From: Culex pipiens pallens
Lineage: Eukaryota; Arthropoda; Insecta; Diptera; Culicidae
Length of the DNA stretch: 64,000 bases
Assembly: GCF_016801865.2 (NCBI RefSeq)
Contig: NC_068937.1
Coordinates: forward strand, 28,359,241 to 28,423,240
Reading direction: 5' to 3'
The position numbers and the translations under genes were made by a program. Every line of letters begins with the position of its first letter. The first letter of the stretch is position 1. A model generated the notes under the pieces. That model did no database searches. It had not been told where the DNA came from and saw only the letters and a list, made by a program, of their open reading frames with translations. Positions 34,803 to 46,288 of this stretch are shown here, piece by piece.

Positions 34803-34910
34803 AGCAATCCACTTTAACGACCCCCGGGTCTTTTGTGGTCTCTGTTGCAAGTTTCTGCTCATTTATAGGCGTCCGAAGGTTATGTCTGGTGAGTCACCCA
34901 AAACCTCTAA
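34803..34910 (-). mobile_element. 3' fragment of the SINE seen at 2560-2776
   Basis: AATCCACTTTAACGACCCCC and the following 85 bp match 2570-2672 almost exactly, then similarity stops after CAAAACCTCT. It is preceded by an A-rich stretch, as in the other copy. Confidence 0.55.
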
Positions 34911-35119
34911 ATGTTCCATTGACTCCAAATTTCCAAATCATCACCATTTTAGGCTGCGAAATAATGAAAAAATGTATTCTTTTTAATTTTATAAATTTTA
35001 TAATTGAAAGGGACGTGCCGCCTCTCCGTCACGAGATATCGAGACAAGGACCACATATTTGTGATAAGGGACAATATTACCTCTTAGGACATCATCAAGA
35101 GAGCTCGTGACAACTTTCT

Positions 35120-35470
35120 CCGAGTTCGTTTAAACTGGCAGTTGTAACTAGGCCAAAGTGGCCAGACCTACCCCCTGGAGCTACTGAGTTTCTGACATTT
35201 TTATTGAATTTATAAAACCATTTCCAAGCGTTTTGACATGCCGATTGACATATTTGAACATTGCATCAATGTACCAACATTGGGTCATCAGATGGCCACT
35301 TGGAACCGGTCCCAGGGTCCCCGGAGGCCTTGGCCATATCAAGTAATTGGAATTCCGGATCTTTTGCAACCGGAAGCGTCCAATTTGGTCGATTCTATCA
35401 AAAGTTACATGATTTTTAAGATAAAAAACTACCTGAAAAATTCTACCCGAGCGTACAAGTGTGTTAAACG
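35120..35470. repeat. Relic resembling the 162-bp satellite unit
   Basis: GATGGCCACTTGGAACCGGTCCCAGGGTCCCCGG-like order at about 35290-35325 resembles the CTGGCCACTTTGGGACCGGTTCCAGG core of the 62281-64000 satellite. The rest is diverged. Probably one isolated, old unit. Confidence 0.35.
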
Positions 35471-35474
35471 AACA

Positions 35475-36660
35475 AAATTCAATTAATCTTAAAAATCAAA
35501 TTTAGGTGGCTATCACTCGAAAATGGTTTTCATTAAAAAAAGGTCTTCTTTTTTGCTACTAGAGACATTACAATAAAAAGATTTTTTTTTCAGGAAATCG
35601 GCAACACTGTCAACTGAATTTTATCTGTGTTCCACGAATAGAAATCCTGTCAGAATGTCAAGTAACTCTATGTTGTCAAAGTTATAAACGTTTACAGCAA
35701 AATTGAAAAAATATTTCGATATAATTTTTATTCACTGTATGTTTAAGTTTCTTCAGCTAATTATATAACAATTACACATTTCATGAGTCAACATACTGAA
35801 TTGAAAAAATGAATTTTTCTGCGTATTTTTTCAAGTCCCGTTCAAAACCAACTTGAACCAACTAACCAATATTAAGAAATTCTTTGACAAAATACACATT
35901 TAATTCATGATAAAAAAAAAGACGGGCTCTTTACATATTGTTACATTTTAACATACTTTTGCAAATCTGTAGCCAGTAAAGCAACAGTCTCCTTCAGTGT
36001 TGATATCTAGATTACATAAGAAGAGATATGGTGCTCTTGACCAGTTCAGAGCAAGAGTATGGCTTCTGCCACGGCCTTCCAGAGATATTCCATTCCATCG
36101 TTTGTCCACCCATAACTAATAACTGAATAACTGTCCGATTGGTGAACCCAATGGCAATTTAATTACATGAAACTATTTTTTAAATTAGCAAATAATATTG
36201 TGGATTTAGCTGGTAGCTGGATTTTCTGGCATCTTCTCACGCTCATTGAAAACGGTCGTGGATAGACCTAGGGGTTCCCAATTGGTGTAAAAAAAGTCCA
36301 ATTCTGGAAAAATTATAGATTAAAATTTTGATTTTTAGTCACTTCTCTGACATCAGGAATAATTGTTTGAAGATGCTCGCAATTTTTTTATTCAGTCGGA
36401 AAAAATATTATTTTTCTTGAAAAAAGTTTAATTTTTAACCACATGACCACCCCTAATTCTGGCTCGATGCCGCCATCATGCGACCGCGTGCTCCGTTTGT
36501 TTGTCAACAAAGCTGCAGCTGGATGGTGAGAGAGGTTTTGACATTTTTATGCCCGCATCTGGCCCGCCGCCTATTTCGTCGGTCGTTGAGCCGACGGTCG
36601 TTTCCAGCGACCGATTCCAGTTAGGAACTGATCTTACAATATTTTTAAAGATTGGAAAAC
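35475..36660. other. AT-rich low-copy region, nothing recognised
   Basis: No open frame with a domain, no clear repeat boundary. A GC-richer patch begins near 36470, where 99- and 101-codon frames overlap on opposite strands and partly run into the MITE; neither is credible as a gene. Confidence 0.35.
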
Positions 36661-36663
36661 ATA

Positions 36664-37147
36664 CACACTTATGGTACGTTCGTTTGAACAGCCGGTGCGG
36701 CACTGAGTGCCGCACTCGTCGGTGCCAGTTTTGGTTCAATCGAACGTCATTTTTCAGTGTGCGTGGAACTCGCATGAAACTGAAAAAATATCGAGTGCGG
36801 CACTAGAGTTTCAGTTCCAAGATGGCGACGAAACTCGTGCGGAACTAGCGCGAGTTTCTTCAAAGAAACACTTTGACAGCTCTGAGTGCGGCACTCAGTG
36901 CGGAACTAACAATCAAACGAACGTACCATTAGTTGTTTTTACCGAATACGGTAAAGTTTACCAAATTTTCAACTGCTGAAAAGTTCGGTTAACTAAATAT
37001 TGCCGAATTTGTTAAAAACTTACTGAAATTCGGTAATGAAGTTCTTTATTGTTCATCGTACAACCGAAATTCGGTAAAATTTTGTTCATTTTGAAAGATG
37101 GTTTACCGATTTTCCAACTCCCGAATTCGGTAAAAAATCTAAGTGTG
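36664..37147. mobile_element. Outer MITE, CACACTTAG ends, TA duplication
   Basis: The left tip CACACTTA is interrupted after eight bases by the inner element and resumes as GTTGTTTTTACCGAATACGG. The right tip CCGAATTCGGTAAAAAATCT continues to AAGTGTG, the inverse. TA flanks both sides. Without the insert it is about 224 bp. Confidence 0.6.
36672..36928. mobile_element. Inner MITE, TGGTACGTTCGTTTGA ends, TTA duplication
   Basis: The left end TGGTACGTTCGTTTGAACAG and the right end TCAAACGAACGTACCA are inverted repeats, with TTA duplicated at 36669-36671 and 36929-36931. A 3-bp TTA/TAA duplication is typical of PIF/Harbinger elements (family knowledge). The interior repeats GTGCGGCACT and its complement. 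Confidence 0.65.
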
Positions 37148-37381
37148 TAAATTACATAATTTTGTATTCATTCAAATAAGTCATTTATGCGTCCAATCCA
37201 GCAGCCAATGCAATGTGGGTTATTGTAAAGCTACTGATTCTGCATACAAATCTAAAGCTCTCCACAGCAGCCAGCCAGCAGCCCTGTATCTGTAATATAA
37301 ATATGTAATTCAATTAAAGAGATAGATATTTTATGACTTTATGCTCGCAATTACGTACATTTGCGACGATGTATGTGCGAC

Positions 37382-39287
37382 TAGCGTGTCCCAAAAAAAC
37401 ACGAAGTCGAGGAATTCAATGTGCTCAGTTCTCAAATGATAGAAAATCATGTTAGAAACAACTCTCTCATACATGAAAACTTTCGGAAAAATCGTTTACC
37501 ACGTTCCCTGGGCATTTTTTTGAAAAAAGTCAGTTTTTTCGACAATTTCACAAAATCTGCTTAGAAAAAATGGAAAATTTTAAAATTTCAAATAGCCTAT
37601 ACCATTAAATGATGGTCTGTGGTCCAATAAACAAGTTATTGTATCGATTTGGCCTTTTAAAACCTTTTTTTCACTTTCCCGGTAGCTTTTATGTCGAAAA
37701 ATACGAGTTTTTGCTTTACTTTTTTTCAATCTTTTCCCTCGGTATTGAACACAAAAATTTCCTCATATGTGAAAATACATGCATCTTGTAGGAAATTTTC
37801 CGCCGAAGATTTTCGTCTAAGCAACTTTGAAGTTTCATCAACTCTGAGCTGAGATATTCCAGTTTTTGTGAAGAAAGAATATTGAATATTTGAAAATGTT
37901 GATATTAATCATCATTGGAATACAATATTAGGGATAATTTAAGCCTAATTTGAAGTGCGGCTGTATCGCATCTGTTTTTAAACATGATTGGTTCATCCTT
38001 CAATACTAAGGGCCACCTGGTGTTGTTTTCTCATGGCACACTACGTGCTAAATGAATGAATTACTTTTAGCAAATAACTCATATTTAGAGCATTTTGCAT
38101 TTAAACCAATCGATGCACGTTTGCTGTGTTTCCATGGATACAAATAAACAAATAACAAATCGATGCATCTGTGCTCTCTTATGCTATCTAGATAGGAAAA
38201 CCAGTAAGCTTAGTACAAGAGCACAGAGGCATCGAAATATATGGTTCGATTGTACGGGGTTGGCAATTGTCCACGCTCCAACCAAAAAAGTTTTTTTTAT
38301 GGACAATTGACCATGAGAAGGGGAGGGAGCTGAGATTTAAAAAAAATGTCTACGTGATTAATGGATGGATCCCTATAGAATAAATTCCAAATATTAGTGA
38401 TATTTTTAATTTACCTGAACATCGGATTTATCAACAGGAGTTATAAGAAGGGAGTGTAAACGTTACGTTGTGGTTCAGATCACGGAAATGCGTACAATTG
38501 AACCTTATATTTGTTATTTGTTTATTTGTATCCATGGAAACACAGCAAACGTGCATCGATTGGTTTAAATGCCAAATGCTCTAAATATGAGTTATTTGCT
38601 AAAAGTAATTCATTCATTTAGCACGTAGTGTGCCATGAGAAAACAAAACCAGGTGGACCTTAGTATTGAAGGATGAACCAATCATGTTTAAAAACAGATG
38701 CGATACAGCCTCACTTCAAATTAGGCTTAAATTATCCTTAATATTGTATGCCAATGATGATTAATATCAACATTTTCAAATATTCAATATTCTTTCATCA
38801 CAAAAACTGGAATATCTCAGCTCAGAGTTGATGAAACTTCAAAATTGCTTAGACGAAAATCTTCGGCGGAAAATTTCCTACAAGATGCATGTATTTTCAC
38901 ATATGAGGAAATTTTTGTGTTCAATACCGAGGGAAAAGATTGAAAAAAAGTAAAGCAAAAACTCGTATTTTTCGACATAAAAGCTACCGGGAAAGTGAAA
39001 ACAAAGTTTTAAAAGGCCAAATCGATACAATAACTTGTTTATTGGACCACAGACCATCATTTAATGGTATAGGCTATTTGAAATTTTAAAATTTTCCATT
39101 TTTTCTAAGCAGATTTTGTGAAATTGTCGAAAAAACTGACTTTTTTCAAAAAAATGCCCAGGGAACGTGGTAAACGATTTTTCCGAAAGTTTTCATGTAT
39201 GAGAGAGTTGTTTCTAACATGATTTTCTATCATTTGAGAACTGAGCACATTGAATTCCTCGAATTCGTGTTTTTTTGGGACACGCTA
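37382..39287. mobile_element. 1.9-kb foldback element, 9-bp target duplication
   Basis: The arms are about 775 bp each (37382-38157 and about 38510-39287) and nearly identical; a 60-codon frame is mirrored in both with one residue changed. The ends are TAGCGTGTCCC and GGGACACGCTA. ATGTGCGAC is directly repeated outside (37373-37381 and 39288-39296). A 350-bp unique loop carries no transposase. A 9-bp duplication with long inverted repeats fits Mutator-like or Foldback-type elements (inference). Confidence 0.8.
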
Positions 39288-39299
39288 ATGTGCGACTTT

Positions 39300-40355
39300 G
39301 CGATTTCGAGTCTGTCATCATCGTACAAAAGCCAGTTCTGGTCTGGACTATAAGGGCTTGGCGATGACGATGGGACACGATGGGGATTAGTAAATTATTG
39401 GCAAGATGTGACACTGCATGCGTTGCATTTATATGCATTTATGCAAAACCCATTCGACTGCTTACACACTAGTAGGAGGAGAAAGGGAGTTGAAGGGGGC
39501 TGCACGTGATTAGATTAGCTGCAGTTACTTTGAGTACAGTTGGTTTTGGTTCAACATTGGTTAAGGATGAAAGTTAGGGGGAAGAGAGTTTTTAACTTGT
39601 GTTAGGAATTTGAAAGATTCTCAATCTATTCTTGTAATTGTTATGAGCTTTTTTTTAATTAATAGTTTGAAAGCCATTCCGTTCCAATTATTTTTTTTGT
39701 AAATTTTGTTGTTTCAATCAATTTTCCTAGAACACAACCTAGAACTCACGCACTTCAAAGTGCAAAAAACACGTGTTTCCTCTGGTTTCCTGCGTATTTT
39801 TTTATCAGAACATTTCAGCGCCACACATCAATCCATGTGTTCAAACGACACACGTCCCGTCGAAACAGTGGCAGATAAACGCTATTTCCAGTCAGTGTTA
39901 GCCCTGAGGGATGGAGTTTCCATGAAGCTTGGCATTATATCGATACGCCAGATCGGCGGAAAACGTGTTGGTGTTCGATATGTTTGAAATTTAATTTGAT
40001 GTTTGAAAGTGAGTTCGAAGTGGATGGCGGTGGCAAAAACAACTAAAAACAAGAGCGAACGAGAAAAAAAGACAAGTATTTTCTCTCCCCCCGGATCAAA
40101 TTGAGCTTGGAAGATGTGTTTAGGTTCTGCAGCAGCAGAACAGGAACTTTTTTTCCTGCGACACAAAAAACTTGTTCTACACACGTCGTCCTGGGCGGAG
40201 AGGAAAGCTTGTTGTGGAAAGCCGTTGTACGACGCGTTCAATATGGTTCGCCACGTTCCACATGCATGGGGGAAAATTAAATTAAACAGGTGGCACGTGT
40301 TGGTGAAAAGTTTCAAATCGAACGATGTGATGAAGCGTGCTTGCAAGCGTGCAAA
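39300..40355. other. Low-copy region, overlapping open frames, no gene called
   Basis: A 158-codon minus-strand frame (39882-40358) and an opposed 83-codon plus-strand frame (40114-40365) overlap. Neither has a recognised domain, signal peptide or splice support, and the region is GC-richer than its neighbours. If a host exon exists in this window outside the transposase, this is one of the few places to look, but I cannot support it. Confidence 0.3.
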
Positions 40356-40356
40356 C

Positions 40357-40648
40357 AAAAACTAAAAACTAAAAACTAAAAAATAAAAACTAAAAACTAA
40401 AAACTAAAAACTAAAAACAAAAAACAAAAAACAAAAAACTTAAAACTAAAAACTAAAAACTAAAAACTAAAAACTAAAAACTAAAAACTAAAAACTAAAA
40501 ACTAAAAACTAAAAACTAAAAACTAAAAACTAAAAACTAAAAACTAAAAACTAAAAACTAAAAACTAAAAACTAAAAACTAAAAACTAAAAACTAAAAAC
40601 TAAAAACCAAAAACTAAAAACTAAAAACTAAAAACTAAAAACTAAAAA
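40357..40648. repeat. Heptamer array (ACTAAAA)n
   Basis: About 40 copies of a 7-bp unit with a few variant units (ACAAAAA) near the left. It is not the insect telomeric TTAGG unit. Confidence 0.93.
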
Positions 40649-41189
40649 AGCCGTTGCCAATATTTTTCAAATTTTAAAAGCAGCTAAAAAAAACAGGAGA
40701 GAAAAATATTCTTCAAAAAACTTCAAAATTTTAAAAGAAATAGAAGTCTAATCAACAGAAAACAAATTGAAATACATTTTCCTGCGTATAAAATCATATT
40801 TACTATGTTTAGGCTCATTTGAACATATTTTGAATTATTGCAAAAATCCAATGCACAGTACCGCAAAAAGCTTTTTATTTCGAAATAGATCATTTTCCTC
40901 ATATGTTGAAAAACAATGATTGCAAAACAACTGGACTGGTGTAAAATGCATTTTGAAACACCTTTTTTCATCTGATTTAAATCATTACAATTTTTTAAAT
41001 TTCTGATTTTCTGACCGATTTGGTGGCTTCAGCAAAATTGTAGAAATGAGCAAAAAAAACAGGGAATAAATTGAACGCTCCAAAAATATCAATTTTTGTT
41101 TTCCAACAAATATAATCAAACTGCGCAAAACAACCATCGTGGAAAAATAAATCATTTTATTTTAATTTGATTTAATTGAAAAAAAAAAT

Positions 41190-42036
41190 ATACATACTGC
41201 AATTCCATTTGAAAAGAGCCTAAACTGAAAAAAAAGTTCTCCGATCGGACTCAAAATTTTCTGGGGGTTACTAGGCCAAAATAATTAGACCCGTATTTTT
41301 TTGTTTGGCCATTAGGGTGACCTACATCGTGCTAGGGTGGTTCGAAAAATGGCAATTTTCGTCATTTTTCGCAAAAACCACTTTTTTCAATACCACAATT
41401 TTCGTAATTAAAATACGCAACTTTTGGTACCCTAACATGTATAGGTCATCGCTGAAATTTTTAAGTTATCGCAGTTTTAGTGAAAAAAGTTGATTTTTTG
41501 CCGATTTCGTCATTTTCCTGTTTTTGCGCGTGGCGCGTCGAAAAACTCAGTTTTTATTTTCAAGAAATCATATCTCGGAAACGTACGGTTCGACATCGCC
41601 AATTTTTCTGTATGTTATGTGAAATTTTCCGAGGAATCCGATAAAAATATTTTCAGACATAGGCTCTTTGGTCCAGACACGGTCAAAACGCCATTTTAAG
41701 TTTTCATACGACTTTTTCAAATGTTAAGCTAGATTTTTGAAACTTTTTACTATTTTTCTCAAATAGCCAAACTCATCACCTTTCTTTTGCGTCTAAGACA
41801 GCTAAAATCGGATGAAATGACGCGGAGATATGATTTTTTGAAAAAAGTGGTTTTTGCGAAAAATTACGAAAATTGCCATTTTTCGAACCACCCTAGCACG
41901 ATGTAGGTCACCCTAATGGCCAAACAAAAAAATACGGGTCTAATTATTTTGGCCAAGGAACACCCAGAAAAATTTTGAGCCCTATCGGAGATTTTTTTTT
42001 CGGTTTAGGCTCTTTTCAAATGGAATTGCTGCATAT
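41190..42036. mobile_element. Long-TIR foldback element of about 850 bp
   Basis: The left arm (41190 to about 41400) and right arm (about 41836-42036) are inverted copies sharing GCAATTCCATTTGAAAAGAG, ATTAGACCCGTATTTTTTTG and ACCTACATCGTGCTAGGGTG. The outer third is more diverged than the inner part. The 430-bp centre has no transposase. Class unknown; target duplication not found. Confidence 0.65.
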
Positions 42037-42085
42037 TTGGGCCATTCATGACCACTAGCGACCACTATTTATAATAAAAAATATA

Positions 42086-43017
42086 GGGGAAATAAACCCA
42101 TTTTAAGCCTAATAAGCGGTTGTGTTTGAATGGTGCTGGATAATCTGGAGTGTTCCTTGAAATTTACTAAAACCAAGTACACCAACGAGTAGAGCAACTT
42201 TTTGTGAACATTTCTGATTATTTTCAGTTTTATTAAAAGTGATGCTATTCCTTTTACAAGCATTTTAAAAAAATATTTCAAAAATGCATTCTAATCAGTC
42301 GTGTGCATTGGGCCACGCCCATTTTTCTATTTTCAGCTTAGTTCTTCTTTTCTTCCAACGTTCGTTTGGGTCTGCTTCGTGCTGCCAAAATTGATGAAAT
42401 TTTAAGCGAACACTCACGAAAAGTAGCATTTATAGAGAAAGTTTCCTGGCAACACCACAAGCGCTGCTGGTGGTGTTGGTGGCCACCTTTTGTTCTTTAT
42501 TTGCCTTCGCTTCTCGCTCGGTTTTCTTCAGCCTTCGTTTGGAATGGGTGGTCAAAATTGAAACGTCAAAAGACATAGCGCGTTTGTTTTTTTGATGGTG
42601 CTTGCTAATTATTCACATTTTTCGGGATTATTTTTCAAGTGAGTGACTAAGTAACGGTCAAAAGAACATGTAGCCGGTAGTTGGAAGCAATTTTATATCT
42701 TAAGCGCTTTGAAATCGTTAGCGCAAGTGAAAAGATATTGATGGCGACTTTCGTTAAGCAGTTAACCTCTGATCTTGCGTGTGGATGTGTGTGCCACCAA
42801 AATAATGAGAAATGGTCTCGCAAAATAGAATTTATGATCAAAAGTGCATTAAATTTGATCTTTTTGGCCAGTAAATGGCATAAATTTGCGTGCTTACTCG
42901 AGGCGGTGCTGTTGCTGGTAAGTTTATAGCCTAAATAGTATTTTTGGAGCTTTAATTGAGCATCAAACTCTCCATATGACGAAGATAGGTGTTTGATTAG
43001 AAAGGGTATATTTCCCC
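42086..43017. mobile_element. GGGGAAATA-end TA element, long copy A
   Basis: Ends GGGGAAATAAACCCATTTTA and GGGTATATTTCCCC, flanked by TA. The 932-bp interior is shared, in the opposite orientation, with 46421-48165. The short element at 7771-8010 has the same tips but little of the interior. Open frames of 60-80 codons inside show no transposase motifs. Confidence 0.6.
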
Positions 43018-43140
43018 TATATAGTGCTATTTTATAACAAAAAATATTACGTCTAAAAACATTATTTAAACCCCTTTCGGGGATTGATACTTTCCCCAGA
43101 AAATCAATTGCAAAAGCTTCTGGTTTGTATTTGATTGCGC

Positions 43141-43238
43141 CAGAAACCGGACCGAATGGAACAAATCTGGCACTATCCGATCAGCTAGTTCCGAGATATT
43201 AGAGTGACAATTGTTTTTTCTTCACTCATCTCCCCGAT
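43141..43238 (+). repeat. Direct repeat flanking the 9-mer array, left copy
   Basis: Contains CAGCTAGTTCCGAGATATTA followed by GAGTGACAATTGTTTTTT, which recurs at 44147-44245 in the same orientation with moderate divergence upstream. The two copies bracket the (TTTTTGTAA)n array and a (GTT)n run. Confidence 0.5.
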
Positions 43239-43399
43239 ATGTATACTTGAAGGTAGGTCTAGCAAGTGTATTGAGGAAGTTAATATTGCTAGTGATTTTG
43301 TAGCCATTTCTCAGTGCGGAAGGCAACATAATGTCAACAAAATTGAACATTATGTTCACGGCGTTCTAGCAGTATTCTAGTGAGTTCCAACAGATCATA

Positions 43400-43893
43400 A
43401 TTTTTTGTAATTTTTGTAATTTTTGTAATTTTTGTAATTTTTGTAATTTTTGTATTTTTTGTAATTTTTGTAATTTTTGTAATTTTTGTAATTTTTGTAA
43501 TTTTTGTAATTTTTGTAATTTTTTTAATTTTTGTAATTTTTGTAATTTTTGTAATTTTTGTAATTTTTGTAATTTTTGTAATTTTTGTAATTTTTGTAAT
43601 TTTTGTAATTTTTGTAATTTTTGTAATTTTTGTAATTTTTGTAATTTTTGTAATTTTTGTAATTTTTGTAATTTTTGTAATTTTTGTAGTTTTTGTAATT
43701 TTTGTAATTTTTGTAATTTTTGTAATTTTTGTATTTTTTGTAATTTTTGTAATTTTTGTAATTTTTGTAATTTTTGTAATTTTTGTAATTTTTGTAATTT
43801 TTGTAATTTTTGTAATTTTTGTAATTTTTGTAATTTTTGTAATTTTTGTAATTTTTGTAATTTTTGTAATTTTTGTAATTTTTGTAATTTTTG
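43400..43893. repeat. Nonamer array (TTTTTGTAA)n
   Basis: About 54 copies of a 9-bp unit, a few with single changes. The 207- and 224-codon minus-strand frames (Lys-Ile-Thr and Gln-Lys-Leu triplets) are direct translation of the array. Because 9 is a multiple of 3 each frame repeats a tripeptide. Not genes. Confidence 0.93.
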
Positions 43894-43928
43894 ATAGTAA
43901 AATTTTACCGTAATTTTCGGATGGTACA

Positions 43929-43945
43929 TAGCATAGCATAGCATC
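43929..43945 (-). repeat. (GCATA)n, possible retroelement tail
   Basis: AGCATAGCATAGCAT resembles the tail of the retroelement at 14667. The DNA to its right does not match that element, so this may be a different family or a simple repeat. Confidence 0.3.
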
Positions 43946-44146
43946 TTGATCGTGCAATAATCACCAGGAATGTATTTGTATACAACATCCGAGCCGGAAC
44001 TAATTGTTGTTGTTGTTGTTAATTTGTTTATTTGAGGCAACTTTAACCAGAGTGGTCATTCGCTGCCTCGGAACTGATTGGATCTACGAAAATCTTTTTT
44101 TGTGCATAAAGCACTTAATCAAACTTAATAATTTTCAACAGGGACT

Positions 44147-44245
44147 TATGGAACCCAAAATCGGACCAAATGTAACAAATCCAACACAATTCCGTTCAGC
44201 TAGTTCCGAGATATTAGAGTGACAATTGTTTTTTTATGCACTAAT
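44147..44245 (+). repeat. Direct repeat flanking the 9-mer array, right copy
   Basis: Partner of 43141-43238; shares the CAGCTAGTTCCGAGATATTA block and the poly(T) that follows. Confidence 0.5.
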
Positions 44246-44249
44246 CTCC

Positions 44250-45340
44250 ACAAACAGATATTTGCTAATTATTTCTAACAGAATTTTGTCGGGAATGCTT
44301 TACCGCTCTAGCAGGATTCTGGCAGTATTTATCCAACTCGACAGAGCCTGAGACGATAAAAAAACTCAGAAAATGCTCAAAAATAATTCACCTCACGAGC
44401 CAAAAATATTCTTTTCGCTATCGCGCATTTACCAAGCTCCAGTTCAGCAGAAGAAAAAATCACGTGAGGTTAATAAAATTTCCCGGCTAAACTTTGAGAC
44501 CGAGGTCAGCCGGCAATAATCGAGATCGGCAAAATTTGATTATAATCATTCTCTTGGCCTGGTAGCATCAATAAATCCACGGTGGACATTTTCTTCTATT
44601 CCAATGGGGACTTGATATGCTAATTTTATAAGGATTGTGGTAGAGTGGAAAGGGGAGAGAGGGGCATTTCAGCTGTCACGATCCCATTATTGCACTCTTT
44701 AGACGGGCGGTTCGGAAAATATGTTTGGTTATAATTATGGCGCCGATAGTGGACAGAAATTGATAGAGAGAGAGTGAGGAGGAAAATCAGGGCAAATATA
44801 TCAAAGAAATGAAACCGGCGACTGCAGCTGACAAATCACAACCACGACGTCCTGTGAAGGGAGAGGGGAGGGGAGGGAGGGGGGTCCGTCAATCTCGATT
44901 ATCGGCGAGAATTGAATCCAATTAATTAGAGAAATAATAGTAATTAAATTAGACGCTAATTAGATGACCGGTTTACTGGCTGGTGGCCGGCTACCGTGCA
45001 GCATATTGGTTGGATTGCATTGTGATCAGCTCCGACTCAGAGGAAAAACGTTTTTATGTCATGTGCCGCAGGGAATCGGTTTTGCGAAGGACTTTTTTTT
45101 TTGCTTGCTTGCCAGTCAGCAGTCTGCTATTCAACGGAATTCTAATTAACTTTGATTTGGTGACAGAGCGTGATTGTGAAATGACAAATCTAATTTGGGA
45201 CGAATGTGAGCAGTGATTGTTGTTTTAATTAATGAAACTCACAGTTTTTTTTTTGTTTCTCAACTCAAAAACCAAAAGACGTCAGCAAAGTATTACTTTT
45301 CGATACAAGTGCCGAATATTACAACTTTTCAACAATTAAT
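44250..45340. other. Low-copy region with a TAAT-rich block
   Basis: GC-mixed single-copy-like DNA with a purine-rich run at 44855-44885. At 44919-44966 many ATTA/TAAT homeodomain cores crowd into 48 bp. Frames of 61-77 codons are not credible genes. Possibly host regulatory DNA (inference). Confidence 0.35.
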
Positions 45341-45342
45341 TA

Positions 45343-46288
45343 GGGGAGAGTGGGGAGACTTGATCCCCTTTTTTTGTATCGCACATAACTCTGTCAATTT
45401 CTCACAAAACTATAAACTTTTTGCATGAATTGAAAGCTTAAACATTCATCTGTGTTTGGCTAATAAGGATATTTCATCAGATGAACTCTTCGAATCATGC
45501 CAAGCGTTTTAAAAAAATATTTTAAACCGGCATTTTAAAAATGTTAGGGGTAACTTGATCCCCCTTTCAACATTTTGAAGAAATCTTAAGCAAAATGTTT
45601 CTTATTCATCCAAACTTTTAATTTTCTATAAGTTACAGCAATTTCACATAAAACCTGTACGTTTGTGTTCAAAATATAACAAGTTTATTATGTTAAATAT
45701 TTAAAAACTTAAAATATTATTTTTTAGACCAAAATTAAGCATGTTTACAAAAGCTGCAAATTTTTGTTTACGAAACTTTTGAAAAATGGTTCAAACTGCA
45801 GTAAGTTATGTACAACTATACTAAAGGAAACTATGTATGAAAACCCAGCTCAATTAATTAATCTTGAGGCTGATTCCAGTGACTGTAAAAATGCAGGGAT
45901 CAAGTCTCCCTAAACGCACTTTTTTAAACAATTGATTGTAAAAATAATATGACGATAAATTTAACATCAAATGCGTAAGGGTTTTGGAGTTGATAAGTTT
46001 ATCAAACAATTCATGCGTAAAAAATATTTTTTGAATAATTTTTGAGTGTTTTCTATACATATCAATACAAAGAAAAAAAAATCTCTTGGAAGTTTTTTGC
46101 AGCTCGTTTTAGAAAAATGTTTGTAACTGAATCTAAACATTTTTTAATTTTTTTCTTTGTTTTCTACAATGAGTTTTAGTTAATTCCGCACAACTTTCTA
46201 GAACAAAGCTAATTGTTTTACCCACATGCTGACGAGATACAGGCTTGGGATCAAGTGTCCCCGGGGATCAAGTCTCCCCACTCTCCCC
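45343..46288. mobile_element. TA element with GGGGAGAGTGGGGAGACTTG ends
   Basis: GGGGAGAGTGGGGAGACTTG followed by ATCCCC on the left, and GGGGATCAAGTCTCCCCACTCTCCCC-order on the right, form an inverted repeat of about 26 bp with no mismatch in the part I read. TA flanks both ends. 946 bp, AT-rich interior, with a third GGATCAAGTCTCCC near 45897. No transposase. Confidence 0.7.

Noticed and set aside
39882..40358. A 158-codon minus-strand gene
   Set aside because: No recognisable domain, an opposed overlapping open frame, and no splice or promoter support.
40357..40648. Telomere-like heptamer repeat
   Set aside because: The ACTAAAA unit does not match TTAGG or TTAGGG telomeric repeats, and it is one of several A/T-rich arrays.
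43334..44040. Two minus-strand frames of 207 and 224 codons
   Set aside because: Tripeptide repeats from a 9-bp array in two frames, with short unrelated ends.
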